64,000 nt of DNA from Amycolatopsis sp. MtRt-6. GTDB taxonomy: Bacteria; Actinomycetota; Actinomycetes; Mycobacteriales; Pseudonocardiaceae. The notes under the pieces were generated by a model that saw only the letters and a program-made list of their open reading frames with translations, ran no database searches and was not told where the DNA came from. Below are positions 40,591 through 49,228 of the stretch, in pieces. The DNA is taken from NCBI RefSeq assembly GCF_017308975.1, contig NZ_JADWPD010000014.1, forward strand, positions 182,984 to 246,983. The letters are read 5' to 3'. Position 1 is the stretch's first letter, and the number at the start of each line of letters is the position of its first letter. Position numbers and translations under genes: made by a program.

Positions 40591-40953
40591 TCACGACGGG
40601 TAGGCCGCGCGGACGGCCTCCAGCGCTGTGTGGAGGTCGGCGCCGAGGTCGCTCGCCTGGGCCGCGAACTCCGCCGCGGCCGCCGCCAGCAGGGCCGAGC
40701 GGTCCGGGCGGCCCGACGGCATCGTCACCACCGTGCCGCGGGCCCGGGCCGTCGCCACCCAGCCCGCCGCCTCCAGCTCGCGGTAGGCCCGCGCCACCGT
40801 TCCCGACGCCAACCCCAGATCTCGCGCCAGCTGGCGGATCGGCGGCAGCCTGGCCCCCTCCGGCAACGCTCCCGCCGTCACCGCGCGGATCACCTGGTCG
40901 TGCACCTGCCGCCACGGCGCGACGCCGTTCTCCGTGTCGACGACGATCTTCAC
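40591..40953 (-). CDS. YtrA-type GntR regulator
   Basis: 120 aa from GTG 40953 (VKIVVDTENGVAPWRQVHDQVIRAV). The winged HTH contains LPPIRQLARDLGLASGTVARAYRELEAAGWV, followed by a short two-helix tail typical of the small YtrA subfamily, which controls membrane or transport genes. It overlaps the membrane-protein gene stop by 4 bp and is transcribed with it, downstream of the palindrome at 41661-41684. Confidence 0.9.
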   Translation of the reverse strand: MKIVVDTENGVAPWRQVHDQVIRAVTAGALPEGARLPPIRQLARDLGLASGTVARAYRELEAAGWVATARARGTVVTMPSGRPDRSALLAAAAAEFAAQASDLGADLHTALEAVRAAYPS

Positions 40954-41645
40954 GCCGCCGCCTGCCGGTGTTTCGCCGGGGCCGTCACTGCCAGGAACGC
41001 CGCCAGGCCCGCCGCCACCGCCAGGAACGACCCGAAGCCGCCCACCGGCCAGCCGACGGCTGTGCAGGCGCCGATGCCCAGGCCAATGGCCACACGCGCG
41101 CTGCGGGTGCGCAGCGCCAGGTCGGCCCGCGCCGCACCCGACGGTGGGCGGCGGACCGCCAGCAGCGTGATCGCCGCGCTGACCAGCGCCGTGCCCGCGG
41201 CCACCGCCAGCAGCCGCCACTGCGCCGTCAGGCCCAGGTGCAGCAGCGAGCCCGCGGCCGCCAGCCCGCCCAGCACCACGATCCACGCCGGGACGACCCC
41301 CAGCAGCGTTCGCGGCGCCAGCTCGGCTTCCCGCCGCGGGCCACGGGCCGGGCGCTGCGCGAGCAGTTCCGCGATCAGGCCGCCCAGCAGCAGCGTGGCG
41401 AGGATCGTGCCGGCCGACGTGTCGTCGAGCAGCGGCGGGAGCGCGAGGAACAGCCACGGGTACCAGAGCCGGCGCCGCTTCAGGTAGCGGACGGCGAGCG
41501 CCACCTCCCCGGCGTCCGGGGCCGAAACGCCCCACCGCTCCAGCAAGCGCTTACCGTGCTTCTCGCCCGGCCAGAGCACGATCAGGATCGCCAGCCCGAA
41601 CAGGCCCATGATCAGGGCCACCCCGAGCACGTTGTCCCACGGCAT
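40950..41645 (-). CDS. Unknown polytopic membrane protein in GntR operon
   Basis: 231 aa with about six hydrophobic helices (VLGVALIMGLFGLAILIVL, LGVVPAWIVVLGGLAAAGSLL, LLAVAAGTALVSAAITLLAV). GGAGGAGG lies just before the ATG at 41645. It resembles the DUF1648/SdpI-like or uncharacterised membrane proteins often paired with YtrA regulators, but I do not recognise a family firmly. Overlap with the regulator gene shows they work together, probably in response to envelope stress or a cell-wall antibiotic (inference). Confidence 0.75.
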   Translation of the reverse strand: MPWDNVLGVALIMGLFGLAILIVLWPGEKHGKRLLERWGVSAPDAGEVALAVRYLKRRRLWYPWLFLALPPLLDDTSAGTILATLLLGGLIAELLAQRPARGPRREAELAPRTLLGVVPAWIVVLGGLAAAGSLLHLGLTAQWRLLAVAAGTALVSAAITLLAVRRPPSGAARADLALRTRSARVAIGLGIGACTAVGWPVGGFGSFLAVAAGLAAFLAVTAPAKHRQAAA

Positions 41646-41660
41646 GCGGTTCCTCCTCCG

Positions 41661-41684
41661 CTTGTATCAAGCACATGATACAAG
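41661..41684. promoter_or_regulatory. GntR operator palindrome
   Basis: CTTGTATCA (41661-41669) and TGATACAAG (41676-41684) are exact reverse complements separated by 6 bp. The site lies 16 bp upstream of the membrane-protein start codon, covering its likely promoter. It is the probable autoregulatory site of the YtrA-type regulator encoded downstream. Confidence 0.75.
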
Positions 41685-41797
41685 ATTCGGGCGTAACCGC
41701 AGCGCGGCCGGGTCGTTGAGGGTTCGTCCGTTCGTACGCACGTGAACGTGCAGTCGGCGGGATACCTGTCAGCTGATCGCAGCCAAGCCGCAGAAAA

Positions 41798-41878
41798 TTG
41801 TCACGACAATGACAACAAATCGGTTTTCCTTCACGGGTGTGACACGTTTGGCGTTAGTTTTTCGATGTGTCGGTTGTC
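41798..41878. promoter_or_regulatory. TTGTC/GACAA motif cluster before the PucR-type gene
   Basis: In the 309-bp gap 41646-41954, TTGTC at 41798, GACAA at 41805 and 41811, and TTGTC at 41874 occur; TTGTCA (41798-41803) and TGACAA (41810-41815) form a perfect inverted repeat with 6 bp between. The same pentamers are clustered before the mce operon (57523-57750). Likely operator of the regulator at 41955. The rest of the gap shows nothing else. Confidence 0.5.
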
Positions 41879-41954
41879 ACCCCGCAACAGGCGCGGGGTG
41901 CCCGGCCGCGGGGTGCCCGCGACCGGAGTCCCGGGGCGGAGCGAAGGAGCTGCG

Positions 41955-43238
41955 ATGTCGGTGGAGCGCGGATTCGATCACGCTGCGCCGCCACCCACCG
42001 CCGCACTACCGCGCAAGCTGGCCGACATCCTGCGGCCGGAACTGGCGAGTCTCGCTGCTGAAATCGTCGAAGAAATCCGCGCGACCATCCCGGCGTACGC
42101 GCGTCCGCTCGACGGGCCGTACGGCAAGTCGATCCGGGCCGGCGTCGAATACGCGATCACGCTGTTCGTCGCGCAGATCGCCGATCCCACGGTGTCGAAG
42201 GAACAGTCCCACGAGGTGCACCACCGGCTGGGGCAGAACGAAATGCGCGAAGGCCGCAGCCTCGACACGCTGCAGTCGGCCTACCGCGTCGGCGCGCGGG
42301 TGTCGTGGCGGCGCATCATGCGCGTCGGACGGCGCAGCGGCCTTTCCTCGGCGGTGATGTCCCAGCTGGCCGACGCGATGCTGGCGTTCATGGACGAGCT
42401 GGCGTCCGTCGCGCTCGACGGCTACCTGGAGGCGAAGGCGCGCACGGCGGGCGCGCTGGACACCTGGCGCCGCAAGCTGCTCCACCTGATCCTCGAGACG
42501 CCGCCGGCGTCCCCGAAAGCGATTGCCGAGCTGGCCCAGCTGATCGGCTGGCCGGTGCCCTCGGACGCGACGCCGGTGGCGATCTGCCCGACCGGCGGTG
42601 TGGCCCCGGCCCGGCGGCACGCGGGCCTGGACGCGGACGTCCTCGCCGAGCTCGACACACCCGACCCGAAACTGGTCGTCCCCGGCGAGCTCAGCAGCGC
42701 CCGGCTGGCGGCCCTGCAGGTGGCGCTGCCGGACTGCCGCCTGTCGATCGGCCCGTGCGTCCCGCTGGCCTCGGTCGCGGATTCCCTGCGCTGGGCCCGC
42801 AACGCCCTGCAGCTGGCCGAGCGCGGCGTCCTGGCGGCGCGCCCGGTGCTGCGCGCGGAGGAACACCTGGCGACGCTGCTGGTCAACTCCGACACGGGCT
42901 TGGTGGGCACGCTGCGGCACCGGTTGTTCGCGCCGCTGGCGGACATGACGGGCAAGCAGCAGGAGCGGCTCCTGGAGACGCTGCGGGCGTGGCTGGACAG
43001 CCAGGGCAACGTGGTGGAGATCGCGGAGCGCCTGGGTGTCCACCCGCAGACGGTCCGCTACCGCATGCGCCAGCTGCAGGCAACGTTCGGCGACAGCCTG
43101 AAGGACCCGGCGGCGCGGTTCGAGATGGAGCTGGCGCTGCGCGCCGGGGCGGCGCCGCTGCCGCTGCGGTACCCGGTGAGCGACCTGCTCCCGGCACCGC
43201 GAGCGGGCGGCTCGCATCCACAGTGGACTCCGCGGTAG
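41955..43238 (+). CDS. PucR/CdaR-family transcriptional regulator
   Basis: 427 aa from ATG 41955, with AAGGAG 5 nt upstream. The N-terminal half is a helical sensor-like domain (LPRKLADILRPELASLAAEI; HHRLGQNEMREGRSLDTLQSAYRVGAR). A GGDEF-like CdaR domain follows in the middle. The C-terminal PucR helix-turn-helix is TLRAWLDSQGNVVEIAERLG and VHPQTVRYRMRQLQ. Regulators of this type are common next to lipid-related loci in Nocardia/Rhodococcus-type actinobacteria. Shared upstream motifs suggest that it controls itself and the mce operon. Confidence 0.85.
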   Translation: MSVERGFDHAAPPPTAALPRKLADILRPELASLAAEIVEEIRATIPAYARPLDGPYGKSIRAGVEYAITLFVAQIADPTVSKEQSHEVHHRLGQNEMREGRSLDTLQSAYRVGARVSWRRIMRVGRRSGLSSAVMSQLADAMLAFMDELASVALDGYLEAKARTAGALDTWRRKLLHLILETPPASPKAIAELAQLIGWPVPSDATPVAICPTGGVAPARRHAGLDADVLAELDTPDPKLVVPGELSSARLAALQVALPDCRLSIGPCVPLASVADSLRWARNALQLAERGVLAARPVLRAEEHLATLLVNSDTGLVGTLRHRLFAPLADMTGKQQERLLETLRAWLDSQGNVVEIAERLGVHPQTVRYRMRQLQATFGDSLKDPAARFEMELALRAGAAPLPLRYPVSDLLPAPRAGGSHPQWTPR

Positions 43239-43242
43239 CCCG

Positions 43243-43725
43243 TCAGGTCACCGGCAGAACTGGCGTGAACGTGGTGTTCTGTGCCGGACTGGTCACCTCG
43301 AGGGTGCAGTTCATCGTCCACGGCATCCAGGTGTTGTCGGGAGCCCGGTGGAACTGCAGCGCCAGGGAGAACGGCGTGCCCATGCGGAACGCGACTACGC
43401 CGGGGTTGGCCGCGGTGAACGACTGGGCGCCGCCGGAGAACTCGATCCACCCGTCGAGCGGGGGCCAGAGCTGCTCCGGGATGACGGCGCCGGTGCTCGC
43501 GGCCGGGGCGGCGTTCGTCGCGGTCACCGGAATCATCCCGCTACCGCGGACGCCGTCGTAGCCGAGGACCCGCAGCACGCTGCGCGCGAATGTGGACCAC
43601 GCCGGGAGGCGAACCGAACGTCGTGTCCGCCCACGCCGGGCCGGCGGTTCCGGCGAGGGCGAGGACGGTCGCGGCGGCCGTCGTCAGGAAACGGCGGATG
43701 TTCCTGTGCCGCTCCAGGATGCGCC
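43243..43725 (-). pseudogene. Broken DUF6801-like secreted protein
   Basis: A signal peptide (NIRRFLTTAAATVLALAGTAGPAWA) lies in one minus-strand frame from about 43,700 to 43,620. The C-terminal domain is in another frame (LRVLGYDGVRG to TFTPVLPVT, ending 43243). The C-terminal 110 residues match the protein at 45241 closely: VLGYDGVRG against AVGYDGIRG, and NTWMPWTMNCTLEVTSPAQNT against NTWTPWSMTCTLKVTNPAQNT. About 60 residues of the middle are missing at the frame change. It lies immediately after the stop of the gene at 43726. Confidence 0.6.
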
Positions 43726-45153
43726 TCAGTTCGGGTTCTTCGCGACCGCCTTCTTCGCCGCGCCTTCCGAGCCCGGCGCGGGCGGGAGCGTGTCGGGCGG
43801 GCAGTTGGTGTGGTCGGGCTCGGTGCAGCCGTTCAGGTTGTAGGTGTCGATGAAGGCCTGGTTGCCCCAGCCCGTGCTCATGCCGCTGAGCAGCGGGGTC
43901 AGGTCCTGGCCGGCGAAGCCGCAGTCGCGGAAGGGCGGCAGGTAGAAGCCCTTCACCGGATCGGTCCGGACGTGGCCGGTGGTGAACGGGTCGTAGCGAC
44001 CGGTGATCTCCAGCGACACCGGCTCCTTCGTCACGCATCCGGGGCCGAGTTCGAGCGGGACGCCGTTGATCTTCGCGCCGCTCAGCTTGCCCATCACCTT
44101 CAGTTCGGTGCGCAGGTTCGTGTAGCCCTCGTCGTCGGTGAACAGCCCGCCGCCGACTTCGATCATCTTGCTGTTCTGCCAGTCGACCGGCAGGAACTCG
44201 ACGGTCGCGGTCACCGGCACGAATCCGAAGCCGAGGAACGAGGTGGTCGCCGGCTTGAACACCGCCGACCCGGAGACCCGGGAGGCACCGGTGTCGATGT
44301 CCACCGTGAAGAACGCGTTGACCAGGAGGGCGGGGTCGGCGACGACGGTCGCGCCCAGCCTCGCGACGGTCGACTTCGTCATGATGGTGATGAGGCCGAG
44401 CGGCACGGTGTACTCGTTCGGCGGCGGCTCGTCCTCCAGCGCGGCCGCCGCGCCGAGACCGGCCTTCTGCTCCGCACCCGGCTTCGGCGCCGGCATGACG
44501 AGGACCGTGCCCAGCGTCGCTTTCTGATCGGGATCGAGGGTGCACGCGATCGGCGGCGCCGGCGGTGCGGCAGCGGACGCGTCGGGGGTGGCCGGCGCGT
44601 CGGCCGCGGGCACGGCGGCCAGCGCGAGTTTCGGCGCGGTGACGTCGAAGGAGACGGCGCCGACGGTGTTGATCGCGATCTCCGGCACGGTGCCGGTGGC
44701 GGTGAGGGTGACGTCGCCGGTTTCCGGCAGGGGCGTCGGTGCCACGGTGAGGGCGACCGGGATCCGGTCCGAACGCTCGCCCTGGTGCACGGTGAGGTCG
44801 AGCTGCACCGCGCCCTGCAGCGAACCGGCGGTGGCGCCGGCGGGCAGGAGCGACAGCGCGACGTCGCGGGGGAGGCCGAACTGCGCGGAGTACTTGCCGA
44901 TCGTCGCCGACGTACCGGTCTTCGCCTGGCCGGGCAGGGTCGCCGACGTTTCGACGGTGAGCTTGCGCGGGCCGAGCGGATCGGCGAAGGGACAGGTCAC
45001 CGAGACCGACGCCGACGCCGCCTTCTCCGGCGGGGCCGTGGGCGCGGGGGCGGCCGAGCCGACGCCGGTCAGTGCCCCGTTCGCCGCGGACAGCAGGCCG
45101 GCGGCCGCCAGCGCGGTCACCGTGACGGAGCGGGGCCGGAGTCGACGTGGCAT
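43726..45153 (-). CDS. Secreted DUF6801-like protein
   Basis: 475 aa from ATG 45153, with CAGGGAAA upstream. A signal peptide (VTVTALAAAGLLSAANGALTGVGSA) is followed by a first beta-rich domain beginning VSVTCPFADPLGPRKLTVETSATLPG, as in DUF6801. An Ala/Pro-rich linker leads to a second domain (about 240-440). That second domain resembles the secreted protein at 47237: PLELGPGCVTKEPVSLEI against PTVPGSCKTKTPVELNL, then YLPPFRDCG against AIPEFTNCW. The function is unknown; it is an exported, possibly surface or cell-wall protein beside the mce operon. Confidence 0.8.
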   Translation of the reverse strand: MPRRLRPRSVTVTALAAAGLLSAANGALTGVGSAAPAPTAPPEKAASASVSVTCPFADPLGPRKLTVETSATLPGQAKTGTSATIGKYSAQFGLPRDVALSLLPAGATAGSLQGAVQLDLTVHQGERSDRIPVALTVAPTPLPETGDVTLTATGTVPEIAINTVGAVSFDVTAPKLALAAVPAADAPATPDASAAAPPAPPIACTLDPDQKATLGTVLVMPAPKPGAEQKAGLGAAAALEDEPPPNEYTVPLGLITIMTKSTVARLGATVVADPALLVNAFFTVDIDTGASRVSGSAVFKPATTSFLGFGFVPVTATVEFLPVDWQNSKMIEVGGGLFTDDEGYTNLRTELKVMGKLSGAKINGVPLELGPGCVTKEPVSLEITGRYDPFTTGHVRTDPVKGFYLPPFRDCGFAGQDLTPLLSGMSTGWGNQAFIDTYNLNGCTEPDHTNCPPDTLPPAPGSEGAAKKAVAKNPN

Positions 45154-45240
45154 CGGTTTCCCTGTGTGTTCTCGGTGGTGCAGAAGACGCCGAACCCGGT
45201 ACGGGCCCTCTCGCGAGGAGGCCCGCACCGGGAACCGGCG

Positions 45241-45879
45241 TCAGCTGACGGTGATGCTCGGGCTGAACGCGGTGTTCTGCGCCGGGTTGGTGACCTTGAG
45301 GGTGCAGGTCATCGACCACGGCGTCCAGGTGTTGTTCGCCTTCTTGTGGAACTCCAGCGCCGCCGTGACCGTGGTGCCCATCGACAGCGTGTCGGTGCCC
45401 GCCGCCGCCGGCGCGGTGTAGGTCGGGACGGTGGACGTCGCGACCTGCGAGATGTTCACCGTGATCGGGCCGCCGGCCGGGTAGATGACCTCCGGGATGT
45501 TCAGGCCGGTGGCCGCCGGCTGCGACAGGGTGCCCGACGCCGCCGTCACCGGCACCGTGGCGGTGCCGCGGATGCCGTCGTAGCCGACCGCGGTGAGCAG
45601 CGCGTGGACACCGGCGCTGATCGTTGCGGAGCCGCCCACGTTGGCCGGGGTGAGGGTGCCGCCGGCCGCGACGGTGTCCTCGGCGTCCAGGTGCGCGGTG
45701 ACGAGGACCGGCTGCGGCGTGACACCGGGGAAGGTGCAGGTGTAGGTCAGGGGCGTGGTGCCGCCGGCGGTGTAGGTGACCGTGGCGGCGGCCGCGGTGC
45801 CCGCGGTCAGCACCGCGATGGCGCCGATGGCGGTAGCGGTGGTCGCGATTCCGGCGGACAGCCTGCTGAGTCGGGACAT
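45241..45879 (-). CDS. Secreted DUF6801-like protein, small
   Basis: 212 aa from ATG 45879 (second ATG, 6 nt after AAAGGAG; the earlier ATG at 45885 abuts that site). A signal peptide ends at GTAAAA. The mature part is all-beta: TYTCTFPGVTPQPVLVTAHLDA, AVGYDGIRGTATVPVTAAS, ending TCTLKVTNPAQNTAFSP. Two cysteines (TCTF and MTCT) probably form a disulfide. Unknown function; the broken neighbour at 43243 is a paralogue. It stands 88 bp upstream of the other DUF6801-like gene on the same strand, so the two may be co-transcribed. Confidence 0.82.
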   Translation of the reverse strand: MSRLSRLSAGIATTATAIGAIAVLTAGTAAAATVTYTAGGTTPLTYTCTFPGVTPQPVLVTAHLDAEDTVAAGGTLTPANVGGSATISAGVHALLTAVGYDGIRGTATVPVTAASGTLSQPAATGLNIPEVIYPAGGPITVNISQVATSTVPTYTAPAAAGTDTLSMGTTVTAALEFHKKANNTWTPWSMTCTLKVTNPAQNTAFSPSITVS

Positions 45880-46253
45880 ACCCATCTCCTTTGATTCAGT
45901 ACAGTCTCGGCTTTGGCTGATCGATTGCTCGCCGTCGTTGCTCTCCGATCACGTTCGCCCGCCCCCATTGCCCCGAGCGGCGGGACGTGAATTCACCGAC
46001 GTGCGAGGTGGAGGTCCATCTGCCGGGAATGAGGCTACTCGCGGGTTCAGTACGGAACAAGACTTTGTGGCATCGTCAGTCCGCCGCACCGGATCGGCTC
46101 GGGTTTCTTGTTCGCCTCCGCGCAGGACCGACGGCGGTTTCATCGGATTTTGACAAAGAACCACCGCGTGGCCGAACCGCCCCGGGAACGGTCTACCATT
46201 CACGATCTTGCCGAAGCAATCAGGGATAACGAAACGGGAGAAAGGAGGCTACC
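45880..46253. other. Intergenic region between DUF6801-like and RCC1-like genes
   Basis: 374 bp divergent promoter region, richer in A and T than its surroundings. It contains one TTGACAAAG at 46150-46158 that includes the GACAA pentamer seen before the mce operon. AAAGGAGG at 46239-46246 is the ribosome-binding site of the gene at 46254. No gene was recognised. Confidence 0.5.
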
Positions 46254-47198
46254 GTGCCACTTACTTCACGTTGTGAACGGGTATCGCTCAGGGGAGCCGT
46301 ATTGACGGTCTCGGCGGCGATGGCCCTGTCACTCTGCGCGTCGCCGGCGTCCGCGGCCACCGCCGGCGGCGTGATCGGCTGGGGGAAGCAGGACTTCGGC
46401 GTCGTCGTTCCTCCGACGGCGGCGTTGTCCGGGGTCACCGCCGTGTCGGCGGGCTCCACGACCGTGCTCGCGTTGAAGGGCGGGGCGGTCCTCGCGTGGG
46501 GGGCGAACAACTGGGGCGCCAACCAAGTGCCCGCCGCGGCGTTGTCCGGGGTCAGCCGGATCGCGTCGGGCTGGGGGCACGAACTCGCCCTCAAGAACGG
46601 CGCGGTGCTGGCCTGGGGCAACGACTGGTACGGCCAGACCGACCTGCCCGCCTCGGTGACCAGCGGCGTCACGGAGATCGCGACGTCCTACATGCACAGC
46701 CTGGCCCTCAAGCAGAACGGGCAGGTCGTGAGCTGGGGCAGCCGGACCGACGTGCCGGCGGCCGCGCAGTCCGGCGTGACCGCGATCGCGGCCGGTTCCG
46801 ACCACAACCTGGTGATCAAGAACGGCGGCGTGCTGGCGTGGGGGAACAGCGCCTACGGGCAGGCGACCGTGCCGGCGGGCCTTTCGTCGGGCGTCACCGC
46901 GGTGTCCGCCGGAGCCCAGCACAGCCTGGCCCTGAAGGACGGCCGCGTCTACGCGTGGGGCCGCAACAACTACGGCCAGGCGACCGTCCCGCCGGAGGCC
47001 TTGTCGGACGTCGTGGCGATCGACGCCGGGGCCAACCACAACCTGGCCGTCAAGGCCAACGGCGACATCATCGCGTGGGGGTCGAACCTCGTCGAGGAGA
47101 CGGCCTCGTACCTGCTCCCGTGCGGGCCGATCTTCGGCATCTCGGCGGGGGAGAACGACAGCTTCGCGCTGAAGGAGAACCCCAGCGCGCCGTGCTGA
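46254..47198 (+). CDS. Secreted RCC1-repeat protein
   Basis: 314 aa from GTG 46254. A signal peptide (LTVSAAMALSLCASPASA) is followed by seven repeats of about 38-40 residues, each with (V/I)xxWG and then a H(S/N/E)LALK-type core, such as LALKNGAVLAWGN and LALKDGRVYAWGR. This is a seven-bladed RCC1-like beta-propeller covering the whole mature protein. In bacteria exported RCC1 propellers have poorly known, probably binding, roles. It is the only plus-strand gene inside a minus-strand secreted-protein cluster. Confidence 0.9.
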   Translation: MPLTSRCERVSLRGAVLTVSAAMALSLCASPASAATAGGVIGWGKQDFGVVVPPTAALSGVTAVSAGSTTVLALKGGAVLAWGANNWGANQVPAAALSGVSRIASGWGHELALKNGAVLAWGNDWYGQTDLPASVTSGVTEIATSYMHSLALKQNGQVVSWGSRTDVPAAAQSGVTAIAAGSDHNLVIKNGGVLAWGNSAYGQATVPAGLSSGVTAVSAGAQHSLALKDGRVYAWGRNNYGQATVPPEALSDVVAIDAGANHNLAVKANGDIIAWGSNLVEETASYLLPCGPIFGISAGENDSFALKENPSAPC

Positions 47199-47236
47199 GC
47201 GGGCGGGTGGCGGGCAGGCGCCCGCCACCCGTCGCG

Positions 47237-47881
47237 TCAGCTCACCGGGTTGGGCGTCAGGGTGAGCGCAATCGTGTTACCCGGCCCCGAAATCATCGCG
47301 CCGAGGGCGATGTCGGCGATCCAGCAGTTGGTGAACTCCGGGATCGCGTAGTCGGCTGTCACCGTGATCGGCGAGAAGATGTCGATGTCCTTCGCCACCA
47401 GGTTCAGCTCGACCGGGGTCTTCGTCTTGCAGGAGCCCGGCACCGTGGGCAGCGGGATGACCGGTGCGAGCAGACCGACCCAGATGTTGCTGATCTCCAT
47501 GTTGGCCTTGGCATGCGTGGTCAGCGTGGCGTCGGCCAGGGTGCCGGTGGCCGGGCCGAGCGGGATCACCTTCACCGTCGCCTTGATCTTGAACAGACCC
47601 GAGACCAGGGAGATGTTCGCCTGTGACGGCGGCAGGCTCAGGTTGGCGCTCAGGCCGACTTCGCCGGTTTCGTCGTTGACGAGCAGGTTTCCGGCCAGGG
47701 TGCCGGGGCCGAGCGCCATGGCGCTGCCGGTCTTCTTCACCACCGTGCTGCCGGTCACCGCGTAGGAGACCGGGAACTCGATGATCTCGGCCGCCGCCGG
47801 GGTCGCGGTGACCAGGGTCATCGCCACGGTCGCCGCCGAACCGAGCACGGCGAGTCTCTTGATTCGCGTTGCAACGGACAT
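47237..47881 (-). CDS. Secreted beta-rich protein related to the DUF6801-like neighbour
   Basis: 214 aa from ATG 47881, with GGGAGAAC 5 nt upstream. The signal peptide ends at TATPAAA. The mature domain aligns by eye with the second domain of the protein at 43726: a shared xGxTVV..TG start, FKIKATVKVIPLG, SCKTKTPVELNL, IPEFTNCW. Two conserved cysteines probably form a disulfide. Such secreted proteins recur near mce operons. It lies 67 bp downstream of the last mce-associated gene, so it may be part of that transcript. Confidence 0.8.
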   Translation of the reverse strand: MSVATRIKRLAVLGSAATVAMTLVTATPAAAEIIEFPVSYAVTGSTVVKKTGSAMALGPGTLAGNLLVNDETGEVGLSANLSLPPSQANISLVSGLFKIKATVKVIPLGPATGTLADATLTTHAKANMEISNIWVGLLAPVIPLPTVPGSCKTKTPVELNLVAKDIDIFSPITVTADYAIPEFTNCWIADIALGAMISGPGNTIALTLTPNPVS

Positions 47882-47948
47882 ACTTGTTCTCCCTTGCGAT
47901 TTTCACTCCGGTTTCCGGGTGCTCCCGGGAACCGTCAGTACGCGTCGG

Positions 47949-48728
47949 TCAGCGCGGTTCGAGCTCGGTGACGACCCAGCCGTCGCCGGTGCGTTCCGCG
48001 GTCACGGAAAGCTGCGCGGCGGCGCTGTCGGTCGCATTGTTGTCGGCCCGGACGGCTGATTGGTCGAGAAAGACGAGTAACTTCGCGTGACCATTCCGCA
48101 GGTCCTGCACGGCGATCGCGGAAACGCGCGAAGTGAGGACGAGTTTCTGAGCCGGTGCTTTCTCCCGCACCTGGGCGAAGAGCTTGTCGTAGGAATCCTT
48201 GGCGGTACCGCGCAACACCGCCGCGGCGGCCTTTTCGGTGACGTCGGTCCGGTCGTAGGAATACGAGAAGATCCGGTTCATCGCGAGAGTGACGGCGGAG
48301 GTGACATCGGCGGTGGCGCCGACATCGGTGAGCGCCTGGTTGGCGGCGGCGGGGTTGGCCGCGGCGGAGCGGGCTTCCAGGGTGAACCAGACGCCGGCCC
48401 CGGTGAGGACGACGGCGACGGCGAGGAGGAGCACGGGCAGGCGGCGCCAGGCGGGCCGCGGCTCGGCGGGGGAGGATTCGACGGCGGGCCCGGCCGCGTC
48501 GGTTTCGGCGGCTTCGCCCTCGGTCGCGTGATCGGGTTCGGCTGGGCCGGTTTCGGCGGCTTCGCCCTCGGTCGCGCGAGCGGGTTCGGCCGCGTCGGTT
48601 TCGGGCGGGGCCGGGTCGCGCTCCGCGGTGGCGGTCGGCTCGCCGGTGGTGCCGGTTGCCGCGCTGCCGGCTTCGGCGGCTGCTTCGGCTTCGGCCGGCT
48701 CGTCCACGGCCGTCTTCGCGCGGCTCAT
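47949..48728 (-). CDS. Mce-associated membrane protein
   Basis: 259 aa from ATG 48728. About 95 residues of acidic Glu/Ala/Thr/Pro-rich cytoplasmic tail, with a near-duplicate block TEGEAAETxxAxP, lead to one membrane helix (LPVLLLAVAVVLTGAGVWF). An extracytoplasmic Mas-type domain follows with the SNTF2-like fold, ending in RTGDGWVVTELEP. In mycobacteria Mas proteins stabilise the Mce transporter. It overlaps the preceding gene by 4 bp. Confidence 0.87.
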   Translation of the reverse strand: MSRAKTAVDEPAEAEAAAEAGSAATGTTGEPTATAERDPAPPETDAAEPARATEGEAAETGPAEPDHATEGEAAETDAAGPAVESSPAEPRPAWRRLPVLLLAVAVVLTGAGVWFTLEARSAAANPAAANQALTDVGATADVTSAVTLAMNRIFSYSYDRTDVTEKAAAAVLRGTAKDSYDKLFAQVREKAPAQKLVLTSRVSAIAVQDLRNGHAKLLVFLDQSAVRADNNATDSAAAQLSVTAERTGDGWVVTELEPR

Positions 48729-49228
48729 CGGGCCCCCACCGGCAGCTGGTCCAGCGCACTCAGCTTCCACCCGTCGGCCGTCCGGCTCAGCGCCGCCGCG
48801 AAGCGGTTGCGTTTGATCGCCGGGGCCGTTCCCTGCTTCGCCATCGTGATCTCCACCGAGGCCAGCATCTTCGCCGTGCCCGCGTGTTCGTCCAGCTCGC
48901 TCAGCGCCGCGTCCAGCACGCGGCCCGTCGCCACCGTCGCGTTCTCCGCCAGCGTCTTCTTCGTCTTGTCGTCCGTGCGGGCCAGCTGGTCGTGCAGCGG
49001 GCCCGTCGAGGCCGACAGCCACTTGCCCAAGCCGCCGTCGACGTCGTGGTAGTCCAACGTGTTCAGCTGGGCCACCAGCGTGCGGCCGGTCGCCAGTGCC
49101 TCGTCGCGCGCCACCCCGTACGTCACCGAAGGCGAATGGGCCGTCGAGTACCACTCGTACCCCGACCAGCCCGCGAACACGGCCGCCGAGGCCGCCAGCA
49201 CCACCGAAGCCACCTTCACCGCAGCCAC
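48725..49228 (-). CDS. Mce-associated membrane protein
   Basis: 167 aa from GTG 49228, with GAGGAG 5 nt upstream; this start lies inside the end of mceF (13-bp overlap). A single N-terminal helix (VASVVLAASAAVFAGWSGYEW) is followed by a Mas-type NTF2-like domain ending in SRTADGWKLSALDQLPV, matching the paralogue downstream. Its role is likely to support assembly of the Mce channel at the envelope. Confidence 0.87.
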   Translation of the reverse strand: MAAVKVASVVLAASAAVFAGWSGYEWYSTAHSPSVTYGVARDEALATGRTLVAQLNTLDYHDVDGGLGKWLSASTGPLHDQLARTDDKTKKTLAENATVATGRVLDAALSELDEHAGTAKMLASVEITMAKQGTAPAIKRNRFAAALSRTADGWKLSALDQLPVGAR

